From the NCBI GenBank assembly GCA_023138975.1, contig JAGLON010000013.1, positions 248,001 to 312,000 on the forward strand: a stretch of DNA of 64,000 nt. Reading direction: 5' to 3'. The notes beneath the pieces are model-generated. The model was given only the letters and a program-made list of their open reading frames with translations. It was not told the origin of the DNA and searched no databases. Below, in pieces: positions 26,709 through 36,383 of the stretch (positions are counted from its first letter, which is position 1; each line of letters starts with the position of its first letter). The stretch is from Candidatus Zixiibacteriota bacterium (GTDB taxonomy: Bacteria; Zixibacteria; MSB-5A5; GN15; JAAZOE01). The position numbers were made by a program, and so were the translations under genes.

Positions 26709-28288
26709 TACTCAGTACCTTCCGGCTTAACGTTTTCTGCATCGGAAAGCTCAATTTCCGAAGCGACCGATTCAACTATTCCATGATAAGCATTGTATTC
26801 GGCCCGTCCGACTTCAACCTGGGCCATAACCGCCTTAACCGACGGCTCAAGCAGATTCAAGAGCGGCTTGGGATAAACGCCTATCCAGAAAATAAGTATG
26901 ATAAGTGGTACGAGTACAATCTTTTCTCTAAGTGACATATCTGTTAAAGTCTGATTAGCCGGATTAGTGACTTTACCGTAAAACACTCTCTGATACATCC
27001 ACAGCATATAGCAGGCGGCGAAGACAACACCAGTGGCCGCCAGGATGGCATAGACGGCATTGAATTTCCAAGCGCCAAGAAGAATCAGGAATTCCCCGAC
27101 AAAGCCGTTAGTTCCCGGGACACCGATTGAAGAAAGCAGAACAATCATAAAGAAGGTGGAGTAAACCGGCATTTGCGAGGCCAGTCCGCCGTATTCGGAA
27201 ATCATACGAGTGTGCCGGCGTTCGTAAATCATACCGACTAAAAGGAACAATGCGCCGGTGGAAATACCGTGGTTGATCATTTGGAGTATCGATCCCTGCA
27301 TACCCTGCAGGTTGAGAGTCATCATGCCGAGCATGATGAAACCCATATGCGACACCGATGAAAACGCCACCAGCGATTTTATATCTTTTTGAACCATGGC
27401 GACTAATGCACCATAGATAATACCGATTACTGCCAGAATCGAAATAATGGGTATAAACTCGAATGTCGCAATCGGGAACATTGGCAAACAGAAACGAAGG
27501 AAACCGTAAACACCCATCTTAAGCAGTACACCGGCCAGGATTACCGAACCGGCCGTAGGAGCCTCAACATGCGCATCCGGAAGCCAAGTATGGAACGGCC
27601 ACATCGGAACCTTGATTATAAAAGCCAGTCCAAAAGCCGCAAACAGCCACATTTGCATATCCCTGGCCAACGGCATTCCAGTTAATTTAATCAGATCGGT
27701 AGTGAACTCTCCGTTCAAACCGTGATACTGGAAATAGATGACCAAAATGGCAACCAGCATCAACAGCGAGCCAATCATTGTAAACAGTACAAACTTGATC
27801 GCCGCGTATATCCGCCGGGTTCCGCCCCAGATACCGATGAGGAAATACATCGGAACCAGCATGATTTCCCAAAAGACATAGAACATGAACAGGTCTAAGG
27901 CAGCGAAGACGCCAAGCATACCGGTTTCGAGAAGCAGAATCGATATATAGAAGCCTCGATGTGAATGCTCGACCGCTTTGAAAGTCGAAAGCGTCGCAAT
28001 TGCGGTTAAAAAAGTCGTCAGAAGAATCAGCAGTAACGAAATACTGTCAATTCCCAAATGATATCCGATTCCAAACTGCTCTATCCAGGGTATATTGACC
28101 TCAAACTGCATACCGGTCGCAACCGGATCAAACCGGAAGATTAAACAGAGTGACGCGACAAAGGTAACGAGCGTGAAAAACAGCGTCGTGTGGCGAATAG
28201 AAACCACCTGCTCTTTGGGAATCAAGAGTATCGCCAGTACGCCTAAAACCGGCAGGAAGGTAATGATTGTGAGAATCATGTTATCCAT
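26708..28288 (-). CDS. nuoM: NADH-quinone oxidoreductase subunit M
   Basis: This 526-residue antiporter-like membrane subunit of complex I has about 14 helices. It includes the conserved lipid-facing glutamate region FYVFWEIMLVPMYFLIGIWGG (about 133-150), KVPMWPFHTWLPDAHVEAPT with the channel lysine, and SVSHMGFIMLG. It starts 4 bases after the nuoL stop, with GGTGAGG as ribosome site within the end of nuoL. The C-terminal acidic tail (about 495-526) extends beyond the last helix. Confidence 0.97.
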   Translation of the reverse strand: MDNMILTIITFLPVLGVLAILLIPKEQVVSIRHTTLFFTLVTFVASLCLIFRFDPVATGMQFEVNIPWIEQFGIGYHLGIDSISLLLILLTTFLTAIATLSTFKAVEHSHRGFYISILLLETGMLGVFAALDLFMFYVFWEIMLVPMYFLIGIWGGTRRIYAAIKFVLFTMIGSLLMLVAILVIYFQYHGLNGEFTTDLIKLTGMPLARDMQMWLFAAFGLAFIIKVPMWPFHTWLPDAHVEAPTAGSVILAGVLLKMGVYGFLRFCLPMFPIATFEFIPIISILAVIGIIYGALVAMVQKDIKSLVAFSSVSHMGFIMLGMMTLNLQGMQGSILQMINHGISTGALFLLVGMIYERRHTRMISEYGGLASQMPVYSTFFMIVLLSSIGVPGTNGFVGEFLILLGAWKFNAVYAILAATGVVFAACYMLWMYQRVFYGKVTNPANQTLTDMSLREKIVLVPLIILIFWIGVYPKPLLNLLEPSVKAVMAQVEVGRAEYNAYHGIVESVASEIELSDAENVKPEGTE

Positions 28289-28292
28289 CGTT

Positions 28293-30218
28293 TTACCTCA
28301 CCACCAAATAGCCGATTATAAGGACAACACCGAATAAAAAAGCCACCATGTAACCTCGGACAAAACCGGTCTGAACTCGCCGGAATGTCTGCGACATATC
28401 GCGCGCGATGTATCCCAGACCATTGGCTATACCATCTATGATTAACACGTCAATAATCTTCCAGAGAAATATCGAGCCGTTGACGATGGGTCTGACAATC
28501 GCCGCGCCGTAGAATTCATCAACCCAGTATTTATTGAGCAACATCTTGTGGATGCCGGCCATTGATGCTTTGAGCGATGTGACTTTATCAATATTCATCC
28601 GATACAGATAGCGGGCCAGGAACCAGGCCGCCGCGAAGATCGAAATCGCAATCGCCATTAATATATATTCCATAGTCATATCATGATGACCGCCGTGAGC
28701 CGTTTCACCCGGGATAGCCGCCATAACCGGAGCTAGAAACTTCTTAAAGTGCGCTCCGCCACCAAGGGCATGCGGAATGCCTATGAGACCGCCGATGACC
28801 GACAGCGCCGCCAAAACTATTAGCGGGGTTGTCATTGACTTGGGCGATTCGTGCACATGCTTGGCAACGTGATCATCGTAACGGCGTTCACCAAAGAAAG
28901 TCAGATAAACCAGCCGGAACATATAGAACGTCGTCAGACCGGCGGTCAGAATACCCATTAACCATAACGCCCAGTGACCCTGTCCCGATGAAAAAGCTTT
29001 CCAGAGGATTTCATCTTTAGAGAAGAATCCCGACATGAGCGGGAAACCGGCAATGGCCAAAGTGCCGACCAGCATAGTTTTGTAAGTAATCGGAATGTGT
29101 TTTCTCAAACCACCCATCTTGCGCATGTCCTGTTCGTTGGACATGGAATGAATGACCGCGCCGGAACCGAGGAATAACAAAGCTTTGAAAAAGGCGTGGG
29201 TCATCAGGTGGAAGATACCGGCGGTAAAGGCAGCAACACCGCAGGCCATCATCATGTAGCCCAGTTGCGATACGGTCGAGTAGGCCAAAACTCGTTTGAT
29301 ATCGTTTTGCGCCAAACCAATCGTGGCGGCAATGAAAGCTGTAGCACAACCTACTATGGCTATGACCATCATCGTATCCGGCGCCATAACAAACAGGAAG
29401 TTGAGCCTCACTATCATGTAAACGCCGGCGGTTACCATCGTTGCGGCATGAATGAGCGCCGAGACCGGCGTGGGACCTTCCATCGCATCAGGAAGCCAGA
29501 TATAAAGCGGAATTTGAGCCGATTTACCGGTCGCTCCGAAGAACAGAAACAGAGTTGCCAGAGTTATAGCCGATCCTCCGACAACAAACATTTCGGGAGC
29601 AACGGCCCGGAGTTCGTTGAATTGTAGTGTTCCGGCGGCCCAAAAGATGATAAAAGCACCGATTAAGAAACCGAAATCACCGATACGATTGACAATAAAA
29701 GCTTTTTTACCGGCATCCGCGGCCGATTTTTTCTCAAACCAGAATCCGATAAGCAGGTAACTACAGAGACCAACGCCTTCCCAGCCGATAAACAGAAGAA
29801 TCAGGTTATCACCCAACACCAGCGTAAGCATGGCAAACATGAACAGATTCATGTAGCAGAAGAACCGTTTGACATCGGGGTCGTGGGCCATGTAGCCGAT
29901 TGAATAGATATGGATTAGTAAACCTACTCCGGTGACAATAAGAATCATAACGGCTGAAAGCGGGTCAAGCAAGTAGGCAATATTTAACTGAAGATCGCCG
30001 ACCGGAATCCAGGCAAACAGCACCTGTGTAATCGAACGCGCTGCCGGATCAAGTCCTATAAGTTCTACAAAAAGCAGTACCGAAATTACAAACGACACCC
30101 CAACCGATCCGACCGCCAGCGACTGCACAACGGTTTTCGACAGTTTATTCCTAAACAGTCCGTTGATTGTGAAAGCAATCAGAGGAAGCAGCGGCACTAT
30201 GAAAATAAGATCAAACAT
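28293..30218 (-). CDS. nuoL: NADH-quinone oxidoreductase subunit L
   Basis: The 641-residue distal antiporter-like subunit of complex I. Conserved pieces include LFIGWEGVGLCSYLLIGFW (about 142-160), KSAQIPLYIWLPDAMEGPTPVSALIHAATMV and NDIKRVLAYSTVSQLGYMMMA. The C-terminal lateral-helix region, which clamps the membrane arm, is present after about residue 515. It lies 4 bases downstream of nuoK. The length fits the usual 600-680 residues. Confidence 0.97.
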   Translation of the reverse strand: MFDLIFIVPLLPLIAFTINGLFRNKLSKTVVQSLAVGSVGVSFVISVLLFVELIGLDPAARSITQVLFAWIPVGDLQLNIAYLLDPLSAVMILIVTGVGLLIHIYSIGYMAHDPDVKRFFCYMNLFMFAMLTLVLGDNLILLFIGWEGVGLCSYLLIGFWFEKKSAADAGKKAFIVNRIGDFGFLIGAFIIFWAAGTLQFNELRAVAPEMFVVGGSAITLATLFLFFGATGKSAQIPLYIWLPDAMEGPTPVSALIHAATMVTAGVYMIVRLNFLFVMAPDTMMVIAIVGCATAFIAATIGLAQNDIKRVLAYSTVSQLGYMMMACGVAAFTAGIFHLMTHAFFKALLFLGSGAVIHSMSNEQDMRKMGGLRKHIPITYKTMLVGTLAIAGFPLMSGFFSKDEILWKAFSSGQGHWALWLMGILTAGLTTFYMFRLVYLTFFGERRYDDHVAKHVHESPKSMTTPLIVLAALSVIGGLIGIPHALGGGAHFKKFLAPVMAAIPGETAHGGHHDMTMEYILMAIAISIFAAAWFLARYLYRMNIDKVTSLKASMAGIHKMLLNKYWVDEFYGAAIVRPIVNGSIFLWKIIDVLIIDGIANGLGYIARDMSQTFRRVQTGFVRGYMVAFLFGVVLIIGYLVVR

Positions 30219-30222
30219 ACCC

Positions 30223-30528
30223 CTACCATTTCATCAGGTTGAGTGCATCCGCGTTAACGGTTTCTTTGTTTTTAAACACGGCGATAATTATTGCCAGTCC
30301 GACCGCAGCCTCGGCGGCAGCGACAGCCATTACCAAAAACACGAAAACGTGTCCGTCCATATTTTGTAAATAGCGCGAAAAAGCCATCATCGACAGATTG
30401 GCGGCGCTGAGCATAATCTCAATCGATATAAACATGACGATCAGGTTTCTCGAAGCGACCACACCGATTACGCCAACCACAAACAAGAAGGCCGACAGAA
30501 TTATATAATAATCTAACGGTACCGTCAT
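30223..30528 (-). CDS. nuoK: NADH-quinone oxidoreductase subunit K
   Basis: A 101-residue, three-helix membrane subunit of complex I (MrpC-like). Helix 2 carries the conserved glutamate in FISIEIMLSAANLSMMAF (about 35-52), and helix 3 has the second in AAAEAAVGLAI. Its ATG overlaps the nuoJ stop by 4 bases (ATGA). Confidence 0.97.
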   Translation of the reverse strand: MTVPLDYYIILSAFLFVVGVIGVVASRNLIVMFISIEIMLSAANLSMMAFSRYLQNMDGHVFVFLVMAVAAAEAAVGLAIIIAVFKNKETVNADALNLMKW

Positions 30529-31025
30529 GACAGTGTCCTCTTGGCTATAACTACAGCTCCGATAATAGCGGCCAGAAGAAGAATCGAAGTCAGTTCAAAC
30601 GGGAAGACAAACTTACCGTACAATAGCCGCGCGACTTCCGGCACCGAACCAAAATTTTCAGAAACACCGTCAAATCGGGCTTTAGTTCCCATAGCCACCC
30701 AGACGGCTTCGGCCAAAAGCACTACTCCAAAAACCCAGGCCATAGGTTTTATCATAGGGGCCGCTTCGGGACCCAAATCCGCATGTCGGATATTTAACAG
30801 CATGATGACAAACAGGAACAGTACCAATATCGCTCCACCGTACACGAGCACTAAAAACGCAGCCACAAACAGTCCGGATAATTGTATATACAGAATCGAC
30901 TGTGCCAGAAGTGACAGGATAAAATACAGCACAGAACCAACCGGGTTCCGTACCGTGATAACCATCACAGCCGATGCCAGCGCGACAATTGCGGCGGCGA
31001 TAAATACTACTAATTCGACTGTCAG
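30525..31025 (-). CDS. nuoJ: NADH-quinone oxidoreductase subunit J, probable CTG start
   Basis: The membrane subunit J of complex I has the conserved LVYGGAILVLFLFVIMLLN segment (TM3). The first ATG in frame is at 30965 and the first GTG at 30968, which would give only about 147 residues and cut away the first helix. In-frame sequence upstream reads LTVELVVFIAAAIVALASA, a good TM1. It begins at CTG (31025-31023), 5 bases after GAGGAGG, and the nuoI stop lies in the same frame further up. No ATG, GTG or TTG exists in frame in between. A CTG start gives 166 residues, matching the usual size. Confidence 0.85.
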   Translation of the reverse strand: MTVELVVFIAAAIVALASAVMVITVRNPVGSVLYFILSLLAQSILYIQLSGLFVAAFLVLVYGGAILVLFLFVIMLLNIRHADLGPEAAPMIKPMAWVFGVVLLAEAVWVAMGTKARFDGVSENFGSVPEVARLLYGKFVFPFELTSILLLAAIIGAVVIAKRTLS

Positions 31026-31043
31026 AACAACCTCCTCGTCACC

Positions 31044-31535
31044 TTACATAGAGTGTCTGCGAGTCCGGCGGTAGATCGTCTTATAAGGACGATCCTTGCG
31101 CGGATGCTCCACTAACATATCATCCTTGGAGTATATGAATCCGTCCCGATTATCATTGGCCAGCTCAAATTCATGTCCCAGGAAAATCGCTTCTTCCGGG
31201 CAGGCTTCCTCGCAGAAACCGCAGAAGATACAGCGAATCATATTTATCTCATACACTTTGGCGAAACGCTCGCCCTTTTCGTTCTCATCCGGTTCCATAT
31301 AAATGGCATCGGCGGGACAGGCGGCGGCGCACAGGCCACAGCATACGCACCGTTCGGTTCCATCGTCATAGCGTTCCAGATAATGCAACCCGCGATAACG
31401 GGGCATCATTTCCGATTTAGCCTTGGGATACTTTTTAGTTACCGGTTTTTTGAACACGTGTTTAAATGTCGTGTACAAGCCTATCGGCAATGCTATCACC
31501 GTCGTTTTAATTATGTCCCAAAATGTTTTCAGCAT
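31044..31535 (-). CDS. nuoI: NADH-quinone oxidoreductase subunit I
   Basis: The 163-residue ferredoxin-like subunit of complex I carries two 4Fe-4S motifs: CVCCGLCAAACP and CIFCGFCEEACP, the N6a and N6b clusters that pass electrons toward NuoB. An amphipathic N-terminal helix (about 1-30) sits on the membrane. The ATG at 31535 comes one base after the nuoH stop. Confidence 0.97.
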   Translation of the reverse strand: MLKTFWDIIKTTVIALPIGLYTTFKHVFKKPVTKKYPKAKSEMMPRYRGLHYLERYDDGTERCVCCGLCAAACPADAIYMEPDENEKGERFAKVYEINMIRCIFCGFCEEACPEEAIFLGHEFELANDNRDGFIYSKDDMLVEHPRKDRPYKTIYRRTRRHSM

Positions 31536-31536
31536 A

Positions 31537-32541
31537 TCAAACCAGATACATTAATAACCCTGTTACCAAAACGTTAAGTAGCGCAATCGGGAAAAGAACT
31601 TTCCACCCCAAATCCATCAATTGATCGTAACGGATGCGCGGGAACGAAGCTCGAATCCATATATACATAACCATAAAGAAAATCACTTTTATAACCAGCC
31701 ACCAGGGACCGGATGCAATTGGACCATTCCAGCCGCCGAAAAAGACCGTTGCCATAACAGCCGCAGCGGTAAGCATATTAGCGTATTCGCCGACAAAAAA
31801 CATCGAAAACTTCATCGATGAGTATTCCGTAAGATACCCGGAAACCAGTTCCGATTCCGCTTCGGGCATATCAAACGGCGCGCGGTTAGTCTCGGCAATA
31901 GCGCATATCCAGAAAATTAAAAACGCTATTGGATTTTTAAACACATACCAATTGCCAATGCCGAGCCATCCGCCGGCTTGTTGGCTCACCATTTCATGCA
32001 GAGAAAGTGTTCCGGCCATCATTAAAATTGGCACTAACGCCAATCCGTACGATACTTCGTATGAAACCATCTGGGCCGAAGAACGAATAGCGCCCAACAG
32101 TGAATATTTAGAACCGGAGGCCCAGCCGCCCAGAGCAATGCCATAGACACCCAGCGATGTCGTGGCTAAAATAAACAAGATGCCAATATTCAAATCCGAA
32201 ACAGCTAACGGAATCGTATAACCAAACAGCTCGATGGGAGGACCTATCGGAATAACCGCAAAGGCCATAAACCCGGGAATAAACGCGATAATCGGTGAAA
32301 TCGCGAAAATCACACGCTCCGACTTGGAAATGACCAGATCTTCTTTAAACAGGAGCTTAAGTCCGTCTGCCAGCGGTTGAAGTAACCCGAACGGACCGAC
32401 ATAAGTTGGCCCCATGCGCTGTTGCAATCGTCCCAGAAGTTTTCTTTCCAGCCAGGTAGCGTAGGCGCATCCGGAAATAACCGCTATGAATATGGCTGTA
32501 ACCTTGGCGATGATAATCGCTATGTACGTTAAATCGCCCAT
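31537..32541 (-). CDS. nuoH: NADH-quinone oxidoreductase subunit H
   Basis: The 334-residue membrane subunit forms part of the quinone-binding chamber of complex I. It shows eight helices, the cytoplasmic loop ERKLLGRLQQRMGPTYVGPFG (about 32-52), and the conserved acidic loop AETNRAPFDMPEAESELVSGY. Its ATG overlaps the nuoG stop by one base (TAATG). Confidence 0.97.
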   Translation of the reverse strand: MGDLTYIAIIIAKVTAIFIAVISGCAYATWLERKLLGRLQQRMGPTYVGPFGLLQPLADGLKLLFKEDLVISKSERVIFAISPIIAFIPGFMAFAVIPIGPPIELFGYTIPLAVSDLNIGILFILATTSLGVYGIALGGWASGSKYSLLGAIRSSAQMVSYEVSYGLALVPILMMAGTLSLHEMVSQQAGGWLGIGNWYVFKNPIAFLIFWICAIAETNRAPFDMPEAESELVSGYLTEYSSMKFSMFFVGEYANMLTAAAVMATVFFGGWNGPIASGPWWLVIKVIFFMVMYIWIRASFPRIRYDQLMDLGWKVLFPIALLNVLVTGLLMYLV

Positions 32542-35096
32542 TATTTATCGTCCAGTTTTTCTATCTTGACCCATCCGCCTCCCTCGCGGGAAACAAGGCC
32601 GGTGACTTCTGTCGCTGAAAAATTATTGGGGATAAATAAGACATCCCCTTCAAAGTACTCCGAAAATCTGGCTTTGAGCACTAACTTGCCTGTAGTGGAC
32701 TCAATCCGGACCAAGGTCTCTTCGTCGATACCAAGTTTTTCTGCGAGATTCGGAGATATTTCAAGGTACGGTTCCGGAGTGAATCGCATCAACGATGGAC
32801 AATGCTCGGTTACATACCCGAAATGATGAATATCATTACCTACTAGTAAGCGATACGGGTAATTGTCATGTTCGGGAATTTGAGCCTGTTTAACTTCAAA
32901 GAACTTAGCTTCATCGCGGGCTTCCCGCTCAAAGGCGTCAACAATATCCTTCGTTTCATGCATAAGGGCCGCATTATCGAGATTAAGAGATAAATCCATC
33001 GCTCGTGCAATGCTGTGAATTATCTCAATACCCGATTTTATACCCTTGTCAGCGTCTTGGGCTTTTTCAAATTTCTGATAGCGACCTTCGACATTGACGT
33101 AGGCACCGGACTGCTCAGCCCACCCGGCCAACGGAAGAACAACATCCGCCTTGGCACTGGTCGCGGTTTCGAACAAATCTGCTACGACTAAGAAATCCAG
33201 TTTATCGAGAGCCGAATTTACAAAGGGGCCGTCAGGGTAACGCATGGCCGGATTGGCTCCCAAAATAAAGAGTCCGTCAATTTCCTCGTCTAAGGAATTA
33301 TTCAGAATTTGAGAGGTGTTAGAACCGGGAGATTCCGGTAGTTCCTCGCCCCATTTATCGATTAGGGTCTTCTTCAGGTTTTCAGTCAGGCGAGGCCGTA
33401 CGCCAACCCGGTCGGCACCCATGGAATTAGCTTGAGAAGCAAGAATTATGGCGTTACTGTCCTTGATTCCGAGCAGATTGGCCAGGTCATACATGCCGTT
33501 GGCCGTACGGTGCCGTTTGGCCGAAGCTACAAAATAATCACCAGCTAATATATAAGGATTATTCGCCTCGGACAGCACCTTCGCCAGATTGACAATACGC
33601 TCTTGCTCAATACCACATAATCTGGCCGCCTCGTCAAGAGTTGCCGGAGCCAGCATGGTTTTGACTTCAGCCGCTTTGGTTTCGTCTATGTTTTTGTAAT
33701 ACTTATTATCGATAATAGCATGAATCAGACCGGCAATAAACGCTGTTTCTGTATCCGGTGAATAAATCATCTCATCCAGCGAGATGTCAGCCGATTTGGT
33801 TTCGACCGGATTAGCCGTATATACTTTTGTTCCGAATTTACGATAGGCTTTTCTAAGACGCAGATTTATCGCCGGATGATCTTTGATAAAATTGGAGCCA
33901 AAGACAAACACGACATCCGCCTGTTCCAAATCGGCGATAGTAAACGGCGCACGATACAGACAATTGTATGCTTCGGTCTCATCACTACCTTTGAGATCAA
34001 TATATTCAAGGCGGTAATCAAGGTTATTTGTATGCAGTTTATTACGGAAGAACTTGTTGAATAAATAGGCCGTTTCAACGGACTGATTACCGCCGATTAA
34101 CCCTGCCAAACAAACGCTTCCTTTGCTATCTTTTATTTCCTTAAAACGCTTTGAAATGAGGCTGATAGCTTCATCCCAGCTGGCCGGAACCTGTTTACCC
34201 TCTTTTTTAATAAGCGGAGTTTTCAGGCGATCCGGAGAGTTTATATATTGATACCCGTACCGGGCAATATTGCAAATCCAGCCATCGTCGATATCGTCAT
34301 TCCGACGTGAGGTTGCGCGCCACAACTGACGTTGGTCGTGCCAAAGCATAATATTTTGACCATCGGCATCATGACTGCAAAGCGACAGTGTCTGTTTGGC
34401 TTTCCAATTACGGATTTTATAGCGCCAGTCAGTATTGGTAAGAGCTCCAACCGGACAGATTTCCACGACATTACCGGAATAGAAATTATCAATTTGCTCA
34501 CCCGGAGCCGCGTCGATTACGGTGTGATTGCCGCGCTCGTAAGCACCGAGGTCGTACTCGCCAGCGATTTCTTTATTGAAGCGAATACATTTATAGCAGG
34601 TTACACAACGGTTCATATTTCGAATAATTTCCGGGCCGATGCGCTTGTCATCAAAAGCATCTGTAGTCTGATCATCAATGACCCTACGGCGAGTAAAGGC
34701 CTGGCGGGATTTATCAATACCGTAATGGAAAACGTTATCCTGCAGATCGCATTCGCCACCTTTGTCACAGGTCGGGCAGTCGAGCGGATGATTCAGCAGC
34801 ATAAACTCCAGAACTCCGCGCCGGGCCTTAACTATTTCATCGGTGTCGGTACGGACGATCATTCCCGGCATAGCTTCAGTAGCACAGGCTACCGCCGGTT
34901 TGGGGAATTTCTCGACATCAACCAGACACATACGGCAGGCACCAATAGAATCAAGCTTTGGATGCCAGCAGAAAGTTGGGATATGTATCCCCATCAAAGT
35001 CGCCGCGTCCAAAACGGTTGTACCCTTATCGACAGAAATTTCCTTACCGTCGATAGTCAGTGTCACCTGTTCTTTTTCTTTTCCGTTATCCGACAT
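32541..35096 (-). CDS. nuoG: NADH-quinone oxidoreductase subunit G
   Basis: The large peripheral-arm subunit (851 residues from the ATG at 35096). Near the front are the 2Fe-2S N1b ligands (FCWHP, GACRMC, ACATE), the His/Cys set of N5 (HPLDCPTCDKGGECDLQ) and the N4 motif (NRCVTCYKCIRF with EICPVG). A molybdopterin-oxidoreductase-like domain without a cofactor role follows. The extra N7 cysteines of E. coli NuoG (CxxCxxxC) are not seen: only LSLC and a distant WIC remain. An upstream ATG at 35135 would overlap nuoF by 34 bases; neither start has a good ribosome site, so the start is uncertain. Confidence 0.95.
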   Translation of the reverse strand: MSDNGKEKEQVTLTIDGKEISVDKGTTVLDAATLMGIHIPTFCWHPKLDSIGACRMCLVDVEKFPKPAVACATEAMPGMIVRTDTDEIVKARRGVLEFMLLNHPLDCPTCDKGGECDLQDNVFHYGIDKSRQAFTRRRVIDDQTTDAFDDKRIGPEIIRNMNRCVTCYKCIRFNKEIAGEYDLGAYERGNHTVIDAAPGEQIDNFYSGNVVEICPVGALTNTDWRYKIRNWKAKQTLSLCSHDADGQNIMLWHDQRQLWRATSRRNDDIDDGWICNIARYGYQYINSPDRLKTPLIKKEGKQVPASWDEAISLISKRFKEIKDSKGSVCLAGLIGGNQSVETAYLFNKFFRNKLHTNNLDYRLEYIDLKGSDETEAYNCLYRAPFTIADLEQADVVFVFGSNFIKDHPAINLRLRKAYRKFGTKVYTANPVETKSADISLDEMIYSPDTETAFIAGLIHAIIDNKYYKNIDETKAAEVKTMLAPATLDEAARLCGIEQERIVNLAKVLSEANNPYILAGDYFVASAKRHRTANGMYDLANLLGIKDSNAIILASQANSMGADRVGVRPRLTENLKKTLIDKWGEELPESPGSNTSQILNNSLDEEIDGLFILGANPAMRYPDGPFVNSALDKLDFLVVADLFETATSAKADVVLPLAGWAEQSGAYVNVEGRYQKFEKAQDADKGIKSGIEIIHSIARAMDLSLNLDNAALMHETKDIVDAFEREARDEAKFFEVKQAQIPEHDNYPYRLLVGNDIHHFGYVTEHCPSLMRFTPEPYLEISPNLAEKLGIDEETLVRIESTTGKLVLKARFSEYFEGDVLFIPNNFSATEVTGLVSREGGGWVKIEKLDDK

Positions 35097-35101
35097 ATTT
35101 T

Positions 35102-36382
35102 TTACACAAACGGGTAATCCGTTTCTACCTTGCATTTCTTATGCTCAATATGATATTCAAACTCATCACGGAAGTGCTGTATAAACGACCGGACGGGCAT
35201 TACCGCCGCGTCACCCAACGGGCAAATAGTCCGGCCCATAATATTATCGCAGACATCAAGAATCAATTCGATGTCGCCCGGTTGGCCATCGCCATTTTCT
35301 ATCCGATTGATTAGCTGTTTCAACCAAGCCGTACCTTCCCGGCAGGGAGTGCATCGGCCGCATGATTCGTGGGCATAGAAGTTTATCAGCTTCATCAGGA
35401 CCCAGACCATGCAGGATCGTTCATCGATGACAATAATCGCTCCGGAACCAAGCATCGACCCGGCTTCGGCGACTGCTTCATAATCCAATGGGGTGTCAAT
35501 CTGATCCGGCATGAGAAGCGGTGTCGATGAACCGCCGGGGATGATAGCCTTTAGCTTGTGCCCGTTCTGAATACCTCCACCGAGATCATTAATGACATAC
35601 GACAATGGCGTTCCAAGATCAACCTCGTAGTTGCCCGGTTTATTCACATTACCGGAAAGTGAGAAAATTTTCGTGCCCGGAGATTTCTCCGTGCCATGGG
35701 AGCGATACCATTCCACACCGTTGTTGAAAATGCTCGGCAGCGAAGACAGAGTTTCGACGTTATTAATCACCGTCGGGCATTTATAGAGTCCTTCAACAGC
35801 CGGGAACGGGGGCCGGATTCGTGCATTACCGCGCGAGCCTTCAATTGAAGACAATAGCGACGTTTCTTCACCACAAATATAAGCTCCGCCTCCGGTATGA
35901 ACGATAATGTCAAGATCAAAGCCGGTACCAAAAATATTTTTACCGAGATAGCCCTTGGCATATGCTTCATTGATCGCTGCTTCGACCCGAGCCGCAGGAT
36001 GGGCAAACTCACCACGGATATAAATAAAAGCATGATGCGCATTGATGGCATAACAACATATCATTATACCTTCAATGATCAGATGCGGATTATTTTCCAT
36101 AATAACCCGGTCTTTACAAGTCCCGGGTTCTGATTCATCGCCGTTGCACGCCAGATATATCGGCTTGCCGGTATTCTGGGGAACAAAGCTCCATTTGAGT
36201 CCAGCCGGGAACCCCGCGCCGCCCCGACCGCGAACGCCGGAGGCTTTTACGGTATCAATAACTTCGGTCGGTTGGTACTCTTTGAAAACCTTTTGAATGG
36301 CCTGATATCCACCGTGCTCTATATAGGTATCAATCTTGTGTTGATTTGGATCGTCGATATACTTTAGGAAAACCTGTTCCAT
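35102..36382 (-). CDS. nuoF: NADH-quinone oxidoreductase subunit F
   Basis: The NADH-oxidising flavoprotein of complex I (426 residues from ATG 36382). The NADH/FMN loop is GRGGAGFPAGLKW (about 52-64). CNGDESEPGTCKDR continues the FMN pocket. The 4Fe-4S N3 ligands are ESCGRCTPCREG and TICPLGD. The ATG at 36382 directly follows the nuoE stop, with GGAGGAAGG upstream; an ATG at 36424 lies inside nuoE and is less likely. Confidence 0.97.
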   Translation of the reverse strand: MEQVFLKYIDDPNQHKIDTYIEHGGYQAIQKVFKEYQPTEVIDTVKASGVRGRGGAGFPAGLKWSFVPQNTGKPIYLACNGDESEPGTCKDRVIMENNPHLIIEGIMICCYAINAHHAFIYIRGEFAHPAARVEAAINEAYAKGYLGKNIFGTGFDLDIIVHTGGGAYICGEETSLLSSIEGSRGNARIRPPFPAVEGLYKCPTVINNVETLSSLPSIFNNGVEWYRSHGTEKSPGTKIFSLSGNVNKPGNYEVDLGTPLSYVINDLGGGIQNGHKLKAIIPGGSSTPLLMPDQIDTPLDYEAVAEAGSMLGSGAIIVIDERSCMVWVLMKLINFYAHESCGRCTPCREGTAWLKQLINRIENGDGQPGDIELILDVCDNIMGRTICPLGDAAVMPVRSFIQHFRDEFEYHIEHKKCKVETDYPFV

Positions 36383-36383
36383 A

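Noticed and set aside
30541-31074. 177-residue plus-strand open frame
   Set aside because: It is antisense to nuoJ and contains Thr/Ala-rich shadow sequence only.
34332-35117. 261-residue plus-strand open frame
   Set aside because: It lies antisense to nuoG and part of nuoF, has no domain signature and no ribosome site; it is a frame shadow.
35097-35135. Upstream ATG of nuoG
   Set aside because: It lies inside nuoF, has no ribosome site, and adds residues not usual for the family; ATG 35096 is preferred, though it also lacks a ribosome site.
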